Shown here in pieces: positions 7,732 through 14,270 of a DNA stretch of 21,713 bases (position 1 is its first letter; every line of letters begins with the position of its first letter). The notes under the pieces were generated by a model. That model had not been told where the DNA came from. It made no database searches and saw nothing but the letters and a program-made list of their open reading frames with translations. The stretch is taken from NCBI GenBank assembly GCA_021817025.1, contig JAKAWF010000029.1, positions 1 through 21,713 of the forward strand. Reading direction: 5' to 3'. A program made the position numbers and the translations under genes. Source of the stretch: a bacterium. Lineage in GTDB: Bacteria > Chloroflexota > Dormibacteria > UBA8260 > Bog-877.

Positions 7732-8567
7732 ACCCGCAGGTGCCTGCTTACATGAATCTCTAGTCGCCTGACAATCACCGTGGTGGGAAAGGCCACGACA
7801 AAGTAGACAAGTGCCACGGCAGTCAAGATCTCAAGTGGACGATACGTGTTGATTGCGACGGTATTCCCCACGAACATTAGGTCTTGGACTCCTATGAAGG
7901 AGACGAGAGAAGTGTCCTTGAAAAGGTTCAGACTTGTCGAAAGCAGGACAGGCAACACGTTCCGTGCCGCCTGAGGCACGACTACGTACTGCATGCGCTG
8001 TCTGTATGAGAGCCCGAGAGCCTCTGCCGTCTCCACTTGCTCCTTGGGTACAGATTGAATGCCGGCCCTAAAGGCCTCGCCGTAGAATGCACCTAAGTTG
8101 AGAGTAAATGCAAGGACGGCGGACTGAATCGCTGGAAGCTTGATACCGGTCAAGATAGGAAGCGCATAGAAGACCCAGACTAACTGCACGAGTACCGGGG
8201 TCCCCCGCATTAGTTCGATGTAAGCGGTTACTGGGGTTCTAATTGTCGAGCTCTTGGCCATGCGACCAATCGCAACAAACAGCCCGAGAGCAGCTCCCAG
8301 CGCTATACTGTACCCAGTTATCAGCAGCGTGACCTCAAGGCCCCCGGCTAGCGCCGGCAGATATGCAGGTACGATGGCGAAGTCCCAGTGGTACGGCGGC
8401 GCCCCGTGTCGGGTTACTTGCAGCACTAACCATGCTATCGCGCCAAACACTACGAGGCCTGCCGCCCCGGCAACCTTTGCTCTAACGCTCGAGGCTTGGG
8501 CCACCTCATGTAGCGGACTCGTCAGTGTCGGTCGGACTAGGCCGCCGTCAGGTTGCTTTTCGCTCAT
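7728..8567 (-). CDS. amino acid ABC transporter permease (HisM/GltK type)
   Basis: This 279-aa inner-membrane protein has an N-terminal cytoplasmic segment, a first membrane helix at about 31-52 (GAAGLVVFGAIAWLVLQV), and the typical permease core beginning LPALAGGLEVTLLITGYSIALG. The EAA loop that contacts the ATPase reads EAFRAGIQSVPKEQVETAEA, followed by LGLSYRQRMQYVVVPQA, as in polar amino acid importers. IELMRGTPVLVQL is the conserved cytoplasmic motif before helix 3. Only one permease gene is present, so it would act as a homodimer, unlike HisQM or OccQM pairs. It starts with ATG at 8567, 278 nt after the substrate-binding protein gene, and overlaps the ATPase gene by 4 nt. Confidence 0.93.
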   Translation of the reverse strand: MSEKQPDGGLVRPTLTSPLHEVAQASSVRAKVAGAAGLVVFGAIAWLVLQVTRHGAPPYHWDFAIVPAYLPALAGGLEVTLLITGYSIALGAALGLFVAIGRMAKSSTIRTPVTAYIELMRGTPVLVQLVWVFYALPILTGIKLPAIQSAVLAFTLNLGAFYGEAFRAGIQSVPKEQVETAEALGLSYRQRMQYVVVPQAARNVLPVLLSTSLNLFKDTSLVSFIGVQDLMFVGNTVAINTYRPLEILTAVALVYFVVAFPTTVIVRRLEIHVSRHLRV

Positions 8568-8773
8568 GACTCACTTGGCCTTGTGTTCGCCCTGGCTTTG
8601 TGTCGGTAGGCCTCTAGCTCCTTCCGCCCACCGCCTGCCTAGCGCAGTCACAGCCGGTTGCACTTCCGGGAGTGCCCATGATCTGGCGGGGCACAGTGCC
8701 ATTGCCAGGCACACATCCGTACGGTAAGGTCCGGAGAGGTCGTTCCCCGTTGCCAGTTGCCTTGGTACATGTC

Positions 8774-8789
8774 GGTGGGGGGGCCCACC
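8774..8789 (-). terminator. GC-rich hairpin between binding-protein and permease genes (possible attenuator)
   Basis: GGTGGG (8774-8779) and CCCACC (8784-8789) form a 6-bp stem with a 4-nt loop in the 278-nt gap after the binding-protein stop. A second GC-rich inverted run, GTGGGGGCCCC, lies about 14 nt to the right, so several alternative pairings are possible. There is no U-tract, so full termination is doubtful. A hairpin here would fit the common pattern in which the abundant binding protein is expressed above its permease by 3' end stabilisation or partial termination. I see no gene in the rest of this gap. Confidence 0.4.
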
Positions 8790-8845
8790 CCGCTCCTGTC
8801 GCGTGGGGGCCCCTCCCTCTCACTTGCCCTATTCGCCACCTGTGT

Positions 8846-9766
8846 TCAGGCGTGCCCGAACATAGCCTTGGCGTACGGCTTCACATATGTTGGCACAGTC
8901 GCACCCGGAACGAGATAATTGAGGGCGTCGGCCAGTCCGGCTTGGCGTTCCCACTGGGCCCACTGCCCGTCGGCCTTCACGTGGGCAATCCATGCGTCGA
9001 GGGGAGCGATGTCAGCCTGCGGGTAATTCTTGCTAATGACATAGGATCCTGACGTCTCACGAGGAATAGAGGCCGGTCCGAAGATGAGTCTAATGTTCGG
9101 GTTCGACTCGGCCAGGGCCGCATTGGCTATCCAGTTGTCGAATACGGCATTGTTGCGGCCTGACTCTACCGCAAGGTTGCACGTTGTGATGCTGTCCTGC
9201 CAACTGATCGGAAAGTGGTAAAGAGACTTGTTGGCATCATACGCAATCTGTTCGGTGGCTCCAAGGATAGAGCACACGGAGTACTTCGGTACGTTGAGCT
9301 GGGCCCAGCTGGTCACACCAGGGGTAGTCTGGGTGTTTATGGCGAACGACTCGATTTGCTCCCACGAGGGGTTCGAGAACCACACTACCTGTGCACGCGC
9401 GGCTGTGTAGGAGAGGCCAGGAGCCAATTCCACGTCACCTGCCTGGATCGCTGCGATGACCGTCGTGTAGGTGTTGGGAACGTAGTTGATCTTTACGTGA
9501 ATGCTCTTAGCCCAGCTTTGAAGCAGTTCGATATATGGGCCCTGCCACTTGCCCGTTTGCGCGTCTTCGTACATGAACGGAGGATCTGGCATGACTGCAA
9601 GTTGAAGGACTCCACTCTTCTCAATGTTGCTTAGCCAGGCGTTGGTCGCCTTGGGCTTGGGCTTAGTGCCCGACGCGGCCGCACCACAGCCGCTCACCAA
9701 CAGAGCGAGTGCGATTGCTGCCACAACCAGCGTGGGAAGCGCTCGCTTGGCATGGTTAGTAATCAT
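8846..9766 (-). CDS. ABC transporter substrate-binding lipoprotein (SBP_bac_3)
   Basis: This 306-aa extracytoplasmic binding protein starts MITNHAKRALPTL and has a hydrophobic signal helix ending in the lipobox LLVSGC (Cys27), so it is a lipid-anchored receptor. The mature part fits the polar amino acid family 3 fold: IEKSGVLQLAVMPDPPFMY, AIQAGDVELAPGLSYTAAR, and a C-terminal DAWIAHVKADGQWAQWERQAG helix. Two Cys residues (in KYSVCSILG and TTCNLAVE) could form a disulfide across the hinge. GGAGGAAGCC lies directly upstream of the ATG. It is the first gene after the promoter at 10109-10137 and defines what the whole cluster takes up; ligand residues cannot be read from sequence alone. Confidence 0.92.
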   Translation of the reverse strand: MITNHAKRALPTLVVAAIALALLVSGCGAAASGTKPKPKATNAWLSNIEKSGVLQLAVMPDPPFMYEDAQTGKWQGPYIELLQSWAKSIHVKINYVPNTYTTVIAAIQAGDVELAPGLSYTAARAQVVWFSNPSWEQIESFAINTQTTPGVTSWAQLNVPKYSVCSILGATEQIAYDANKSLYHFPISWQDSITTCNLAVESGRNNAVFDNWIANAALAESNPNIRLIFGPASIPRETSGSYVISKNYPQADIAPLDAWIAHVKADGQWAQWERQAGLADALNYLVPGATVPTYVKPYAKAMFGHA

Positions 9767-10102
9767 GGCTTCCTCCGATCAATCGCCGAATGGTGCTGCG
9801 CATTTGCTACGCAGCGATAGCGCACCTGCTTGGAGCGTCCAGAGTGTTCCCGTTCTCGGGCCGTAGCGCACGCGAAGCGATGGGAGAGTTAGGGGCTATG
9901 GGATGAGTAGCAGTGGGTCGCCTTGGCGGCAAGGGGGGCTACGTTCTTTCTGAAGAGCATCCGCACCAGCGCGGGGGGAGCCCCCAGTCGCGTGGACTAC
10001 CTTGAGGCGCTTCAGGCACCGGTCACTGCTGAGTCGGCGGTTCCGCGATGCACTTCGTTGAAGTCCATTGGCCACCAGCTCTCGCGCGGCCTGTGTAGTC
10101 AT
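9767..10102 (-). promoter_or_regulatory. long 5' leader of the importer operon, possibly structured
   Basis: The predicted transcript from the promoter has about 335 nt before the binding-protein ATG. It contains several stem candidates: GGACU..AGUCC closing a segment of about 70 nt, GGGGGCT..AGCCCCC, and GCTACG..CGTAGC (9862-9867 with 9806-9811). The octamer TAGCGCAC occurs twice in direct orientation (9818-9825 and 9864-9871) and could be an operator for the RpiR regulator. I compared it with the riboswitch consensus elements I know and recognise none. It may be a cis-regulatory leader, or it may simply be the scar of a lost gene next to the IS remnants. Confidence 0.35.
9896..10102 (-). 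CDS. possible leaderless 68-aa leader ORF
   Basis: The frame starts with ATG at 10102, which is 6 nt after the -10 box TATAAC and so is exactly where transcription should begin. It would therefore be a leaderless ORF. The product begins MTTQAARELVANGLQR and is Arg/Ser-rich with no recognisable domain. It could be a leader peptide, the first residues of a lost regulator gene truncated by transposition, or a chance frame in a structured leader. Coding support is weak. Confidence 0.2.
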   Translation of the reverse strand: MTTQAARELVANGLQRSASRNRRLSSDRCLKRLKVVHATGGSPRAGADALQKERSPPCRQGDPLLLIP

Positions 10103-10108
10103 GAGGCC

Positions 10109-10137
10109 GTTATAGCGACAACTGTGCTTATTGTCAA
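10109..10137 (-). promoter_or_regulatory. sigma70-type promoter of the importer/catabolic operon
   Basis: On the minus strand there is TTGACA (10132-10137), a 17-nt spacer, and TATAAC (10109-10114). The -35 is a perfect consensus match and the -10 matches 5 of 6 bases at optimal spacing, which is striking beside a GC-rich genome. Transcription would start near 10102 and run left into the binding-protein gene. It lies at the right edge of the lower-GC region, so the whole operon appears to have moved with its promoter. Confidence 0.75.
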
Positions 10138-10220
10138 GGACTTGTCCGGCGATGGGTAGGCATCACTTCGCAGTCCTCGAAGGGGGGTGCCTGACTAGCC
10201 GGAAGTTTGGGCGGGCAGGC

Positions 10221-10240
10221 GAGTTCAGCTGAGTTCAGCT
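10221..10240. repeat. tandem 10-bp repeat, possible inverted-repeat partner of 11643-11664
   Basis: GAGTTCAGCT occurs twice head-to-tail. The reverse complement of 11643-11664 reads CGAGTTCGGCAGCTGAATTA, which shares CGAGTTC and AGCTGA with this site. The two could be decayed terminal inverted repeats flanking the transposase remnants between them. Similarity is imperfect. Confidence 0.35.
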
Positions 10241-10258
10241 GTGGCTGCGGGGTTCTGC

Positions 10259-10690
10259 CTACCCGGTGGTGAGGCGAACCCCGGCCAGGGCATGGGCCTG
10301 GAACTCGCTCGGCTGAGTCACCACCTCGAACGAGTGCTCCCTTAGGGAGGCCTCGGGAACCGCCCGGTTGCTGCGGCAGCCGGTGGCCAAAGACCGCAGC
10401 AGGGTGGGAAAGCTTTGGACCTGTAGACGGCGGCGATCAATCGGGCTGTAGCGGCGGGAGTGCGTGGTGAGGGGCGGGCGCGAGGTGCAGGGAGCGGGGT
10501 CGCGGTCAGTTGCGGGTGATCTCGGCGACGGCTGGCACTGGCGTCAACTAGCTTTCTTGCCGGCGGCGGCGCTGAGGGCTGAGGTGTGGACACTTGATGG
10601 GAGGAAAGCAGCGGGGTCTCCACTCTCCGCGGCTTTCCCGAGTGGGTGACACTCGGGGTGTTGTATCCACCCCAGGGAGGGAGACCCCGG
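10259..10690. other. gene-poor stretch beside the IS110 remnant, with a decayed minus-strand frame
   Basis: No intact gene is visible. On the minus strand an open frame of about 80 codons ends with TAG at 10259-10261 and contains RRLQVQSFPTLLRSLA and HSFEVVTQPSEFQAHALAG; it looks like the C-terminus of a lost gene but I do not recognise the family. A perfect 8-bp hairpin lies at 10637-10657. In intact IS110 elements the stretch just upstream of the transposase can encode the bridge RNA, so part of this region may be its remnant. Confidence 0.3.
10637..10657. repeat. perfect 8-bp stem-loop upstream of the IS110 transposase
   Basis: CCCGAGTG (10637-10644) pairs perfectly with CACTCGGG (10650-10657) around a GGTGA loop, 33 nt before the GTG start of the IS110 remnant. 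It may belong to the element's left-end noncoding (bridge) RNA or to its promoter control. Confidence 0.5.
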
Positions 10691-11255
10691 GTGACCCACC
10701 GAGAGTACATCGGAATCGACGGGCATTGGCGCCGATCGGTGGTGGTGAGGATGGATGCCGAAGGCCAGGTGCTGTCGAGTGACCGGATCGACAATGACCC
10801 GGAGGAACTGCAGCAGCTTCTGGCCGCGGCTGGCCCCGACCCAGTGGTGGTGCTCGAGGCCACCTACGGCTGGTACTGGGCGGTGGATGCCGGACGGGAG
10901 GTCGGGGCCAGGGTGCAGTTGTCCCATCCGCTGGGGGTGAACGCCTTCGAGACTCAGCGAGTGAAGCAGGACCACACCGGTGCCCGGCACCTGGCCGACC
11001 TCTTGCGGATGAACCGGCTGCCCGAGGCGTGGATCGCCCCCGCGGACGTACGGGAGCTGTGGTAGTTGATCCGCCACCGGACCTCAGCTGGCGCTGCTCA
11101 GTGGCTGCAAGTCCCAGATCCACGCGGTGCTAAGGAAGTTCGGGGTCAAAGTGACCATGAGCGACCTGTTTGGGTTCTCGGGCCTGCGGTTGCTGGATGG
11201 CTGCCCTTCGGGCAGTGGAGCCGCGACCTGGCCGAACCGGCTGGACCCCATCTGA
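10691..11255 (+). pseudogene. IS110 family transposase, broken remnant
   Basis: From a GTG at 10691 (ribosome-binding AGGGAGG just upstream) the frame gives the N-terminal DEDD domain: YIGIDGHWRRSVVV (first Asp), VVVLEATYGWYWAVD (Glu), then FETQRVKQDHTGARHLADLL and RMNRLPEAWIAP. In intact members the last catalytic pair is DxxDA, and here it reads DHTGA, so the final Asp is a Gly. An in-frame TAG follows at 11063-11065 (ELW*LIRHR). After a +1 shift near 11081 the family sequence resumes as QLALLSGCKSQIHAVL and KFGVKVTMSDLFGFSGL, and it ends at a TGA at 11253. The C-terminal transposase domain with the Ser nucleophile is missing. It is inactive. Confidence 0.85.
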
Positions 11256-11644
11256 CCAGCAGGCGGGCACAGCGCAGCGCGGAGGGCGACGGGGATCGAG
11301 TCCGGAGCGCCGTCGAAGGTCGGGCCGGGGCGGTGCTCGCAGGCAAGGTAGTGCCCCTGGTCAGATCCCATCCGGTTTCCAATCTTTACGTCGCCATCGA
11401 CGGCACCGGGGCGCCCACCGTTCCCGCCCACACCGCAGGACACCGGGGCAAATCGCCTGAGGGCCGGGCGCACACCCGGGAGGCCAAGCTCGGCTGTCTG
11501 TTCACGCAGGGCTTCGCGGCCTTCCGCACCGCGCCGCAGACGGAGTACCGCGAATGGGGCGCCTGCCCCGAGCCTGGGGACCGCACGGGCTGGCTGACCC
11601 TCCGCGCCGGCATGGCCTACACAGGGGCGGAGCTGTGGCCGTAA
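11252..11644 (+). pseudogene. ISKra4-like transposase fragment
   Basis: In the frame entered at about 11252 the translation reads LTSRRAQRSAEGDGD, then VSNLYVAIDGTGAPTVPA, then HTREAKLGCLFTQ. This matches the family pattern LYVxxDGTGxPxVxAETxGRxGKxxxGxAxTREVKLGCVFTQ of ISKra4-type transposases. The match stops near 11525 and the remaining 40 codons to the TAA at 11642 are unrecognisable. There is no start codon, N-terminal part or C-terminal catalytic part. The fragment abuts the IS110 remnant with essentially no gap, showing deletion or nested insertion. Confidence 0.75.
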
Positions 11645-11665
11645 TTCAGCTGCCGAACTCGAATA

Positions 11666-11819
11666 CGATGGTGCTTCAGCGCTGCCCTGGAGCAGATCGG
11701 CTTCATCCTGCTGCGGGAGCACCTGGGCCACTGCGTCGCCGACGGCATCCGGGGCGGACAGGGCGAGGATTACCTCGATGAGGTGATGGAGGTCATCCGG
11801 GACCTCCCCCGGCGCCGGT
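11666..11819 (+). pseudogene. C-terminal fragment of a CsoR-type metal-sensing repressor
   Basis: The frame through 11684 reads ALEQIGFILLREHLGHCVAD followed by GEDYLDEVMEVIRDL. This is the last two helices of the DUF156/CsoR family, including the metal-ligand pattern HLxHC (His and Cys of the HxxxC motif). The first helix with its Cys is absent, there is no start codon, and the natural stop is lost, so the frame runs into Pro/Arg-rich sequence antisense to the neighbouring ammonia-lyase. It is a relic, and its 3' end overlaps the tail of the ammonia-lyase gene on the other strand. Confidence 0.6.
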
Positions 11820-12902
11820 ACCCTCCCCCGCCCCGGTGCGAGGCGGGCTCGGGTCGCGACCCACCAGCTGACGCCAACGTCCGGCATCGGTGGGGCCCTC
11901 GGTGGCAAGCAGAACGATGGTGCCGGCTGCTGCCGACCACCCAGCCCCGAGCCGACGCAGGGCGGCCAGTGGGGCGGCCCCGCACTCCCCCACCTCCACT
12001 CCCAGACCAGCCAGCTCGCACAGCGCCCGGTCCACCGGCTGGTCGTCCACGGTCACCGCCTCCTCCACCCCCAGCGCTAGCTCCGGCCAGGCGGCGGCGG
12101 AGATCGACCCGCAGCGCAGACCCACCTTGGAGGTGGCCTGCGGTCCGGGGAGCGTCACCGGCCGGCCCTCGGCCAGGGAGCGCTCGAGGCTCGCGGCCTC
12201 GGTTGGCTCAACGGTCACGAGGCGGGGCCGCCCGCCCCGGGAGCGCAGGTAGCGCAGCGCCGCCAGGGCCAGGGACCCCACTCCCACCGGCACCACCACC
12301 GTCAGACCGGCGCCGGAGCCCCGGAGCTGACGGCCCAGCTCGGAGAAGATGGTGGAGTACCCCGCCACTATCAGCTCCTCAGCGCCGGCCTGGCCTGGGA
12401 CGGCAGTGTCCTGGAGCAGGAGCCGGTCACCTCCTGAGCGGGCCGCCGCCCTGGCCACGGCCTGGTCGTAGTCGGCCCCCGCCACCTCCACCTCCGCTCC
12501 TTCCCTCTCGATGGCCTCGATCCTGGACCGGGATGTCCCCTGCGGGACCACCACCTCGGCCCCGATGCCCAGCTGGCGGGCGGTCCAGGCGACGGCGCGG
12601 CCGTGGTTGCCGTCGCTGGCCGTGACCAGGACCGGGATTCGCCCCTTGGCCCTGAGCCGTTCCCCCAAGTCGGCAAGGTCGGGAGGGCCAGTCGGCCCGT
12701 CCCCGAGCCGGTCGCAGAGCAGGGAGTAGGCGGCCCAGGCGCTGCCCAGTACCTTGAAGGAGGGCAGCCCGAAGCGGCAGCTCTCCAGCTTGACCAGTGT
12801 CCGGGCGGCGCCGGGGGCCAGCCCCGGGGGCAGTTCCAGCAGGGGAGTCGGGGCGTACCCCGGCAGGCGACGGTGAAGCTGGAGCGGGGTCTCAGCCCTC
12901 AA
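11793..12902 (-). CDS. diaminopropionate ammonia-lyase-like PLP enzyme
   Basis: This 369-aa fold-type II PLP enzyme resembles DpaL/YgeX, which converts 2,3-diaminopropionate to pyruvate and ammonia. It begins HRRLPGYAPTPLLELP, has the PLP lysine in GLPSFKVLGSAWA (Lys50), the phosphate/Gly-rich loop TASDGNHGRAVAW, a GVGSLALAAL loop, and ECGAAPLAALRRL near the end. The start is a TTG at 12902 that overlaps the stop of the upstream hydrolase by 11 nt, with GAGGGC upstream. The final 24 residues (PSPPRTGAGEGTGAGGGPG) are low-complexity and lie antisense to the CsoR relic, so the original C-terminus may have been replaced. Threonine or serine dehydratase activity is an alternative. Confidence 0.82.
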   Translation of the reverse strand: MRAETPLQLHRRLPGYAPTPLLELPPGLAPGAARTLVKLESCRFGLPSFKVLGSAWAAYSLLCDRLGDGPTGPPDLADLGERLRAKGRIPVLVTASDGNHGRAVAWTARQLGIGAEVVVPQGTSRSRIEAIEREGAEVEVAGADYDQAVARAAARSGGDRLLLQDTAVPGQAGAEELIVAGYSTIFSELGRQLRGSGAGLTVVVPVGVGSLALAALRYLRSRGGRPRLVTVEPTEAASLERSLAEGRPVTLPGPQATSKVGLRCGSISAAAWPELALGVEEAVTVDDQPVDRALCELAGLGVEVGECGAAPLAALRRLGAGWSAAAGTIVLLATEGPTDAGRWRQLVGRDPSPPRTGAGEGTGAGGGPG

Positions 12903-14202
12903 GGTGGTCGCCCTCGCTCAACTCGAGCAGGGTGTGGAGCAGGGTGTCGGCGGCGGCCACCAGATCCTCGGGCCTGGTCCACTCCGCCGGGTCGTGGCTG
13001 ATGCCGCCGTGGCTGGTCGTGAAGATCATCGCCGTGGGCGCCACCCTAGCCATCATCTGGGCATCGTGGCCGGCCCCGCTCGAGATCTGGCGCACCGGCG
13101 TGCCCAGGCGGGCGGCGGTCCGCTCCACAAGGCTCACCACCCGGGAGTCGAAGACGACCGGGTCCAGCCGCACCAGCTGGTCGACCGCCACCCTGACCCC
13201 GTGGCGTCGGGCCACCTCATCCACCTCCGCCGCCACAGCGGACTCCGCGCGGGCCAGGGCGGCGTTGTCCGCATTGCGCAGGTCCACACTCAAGGTCGCC
13301 CGCCCGGGGATGACGTTGATCAAGTTGGGGAAGAGCTCCAGCTCCCCTATCGTGGCCACCTGGCCGGGGATCGCGTCCCGCGCCAGCTCATCCACGAAGG
13401 TCATGAGCCTGGCCGCTGCCTGGCCAGCGTCCCGCCTGGACCCCATGGGGGTGGTCCCGGCGTGGTTGCCCTGGCCCTCGAAACGCACCCGCTGCCAGGA
13501 GATCCCCTGAACCCCGGTCACGGCTCCCACCGGGAACCCCTCGCGCTCCAGTATCGGACCCTGTTCGATGTGGAGCTCCACGAAGGCATATGGGGAGGTG
13601 CGGGGGCAGGGCTCGGGACCCAGGTACCCGATGCGGGCCAACTCCTGCCCCAAGCTGAGTCCGGCCTGGTCGGTGGCGGCGTGAGCCGCCTCCACGGGGA
13701 GGCCGCCAACGAAGACCAGGCTGCCCATCATGTCGGGCTGGAAGCGCACGCCCTCCTCGTTGGTGAAGAAGGCCACCGCCAGCGGCCGGCGGGTCTTGAT
13801 CCCCTCTCGGTTGAGGGCCGCCACCACCTCCAGACCGGCCATTACGCCCAGGTTCCCGTCGTACTTGCCCCCCGCGGCGACGGTGTCGATGTGGCTGCCG
13901 GTCATCACCGGCCGCGCCACCGACCCGTCCCCGTCCTCGCGGGTCCCGACCACGTTGCCAACCTGGTCGACTGAGATCTCAAGGCCCAGCTCCCGCATCC
14001 AGGAGACCACCAGATCCCGGCCCCGACGGTCCACCTCGGTGGTCGCCAGCCGCGAGCAGCCGGTGGGAGCCTCCCCCGGGCCCAGCTCCCTACCCTCGGG
14101 GCCGATGCCCCCGTGGCGGGCCAGCTCCTCCAAACGCCCGATCAGACCCTCGGGGGCAATGCGGAGGTCAGGGAACGGGTTCCCCAGGGGGGGCTGACTC
14201 AT
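12892..14202 (-). CDS. M20-family Zn-dependent N-carbamoyl amino acid / allantoate amidohydrolase
   Basis: This 436-aa hydrolase belongs to the HyuC/AllC/beta-ureidopropionase group, which removes a carbamoyl or ureido group from an amino acid. The di-metal ligands are visible in order: TGSHIDTVAAGG (His, Asp), KYDGNLGVMAG (Asp), FFTNEEGVRF (Glu-Glu), VELHIEQGPILE (His) and SSGAGHDAQMM (His). The dimerisation-domain signature GNHAGTTPMGSRRDA and the closing TSHGGISHDPAEWT are intact. ATG at 14202 is chosen because GAGGAG lies 7 nt upstream; a TTG at 14217 is in frame but has no such site. The downstream ammonia-lyase overlaps it, so both are one operon, divergent from the LysR gene 68 bp away. 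Confidence 0.9.
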   Translation of the reverse strand: MSQPPLGNPFPDLRIAPEGLIGRLEELARHGGIGPEGRELGPGEAPTGCSRLATTEVDRRGRDLVVSWMRELGLEISVDQVGNVVGTREDGDGSVARPVMTGSHIDTVAAGGKYDGNLGVMAGLEVVAALNREGIKTRRPLAVAFFTNEEGVRFQPDMMGSLVFVGGLPVEAAHAATDQAGLSLGQELARIGYLGPEPCPRTSPYAFVELHIEQGPILEREGFPVGAVTGVQGISWQRVRFEGQGNHAGTTPMGSRRDAGQAAARLMTFVDELARDAIPGQVATIGELELFPNLINVIPGRATLSVDLRNADNAALARAESAVAAEVDEVARRHGVRVAVDQLVRLDPVVFDSRVVSLVERTAARLGTPVRQISSGAGHDAQMMARVAPTAMIFTTSHGGISHDPAEWTRPEDLVAAADTLLHTLLELSEGDHLEG

Positions 14203-14270
14203 CTGCGGTCTCCTCAACAGCGGGTGAACCCAGTATCGGCCCCCAGCTCCGGGCCGTCAAAGTTAAGGTT

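Noticed and set aside
11783..12625. Plus-strand frame of 280 codons, Pro/Arg-rich
   Set aside because: It is antisense to the ammonia-lyase; only its first dozen codons continue the CsoR relic.
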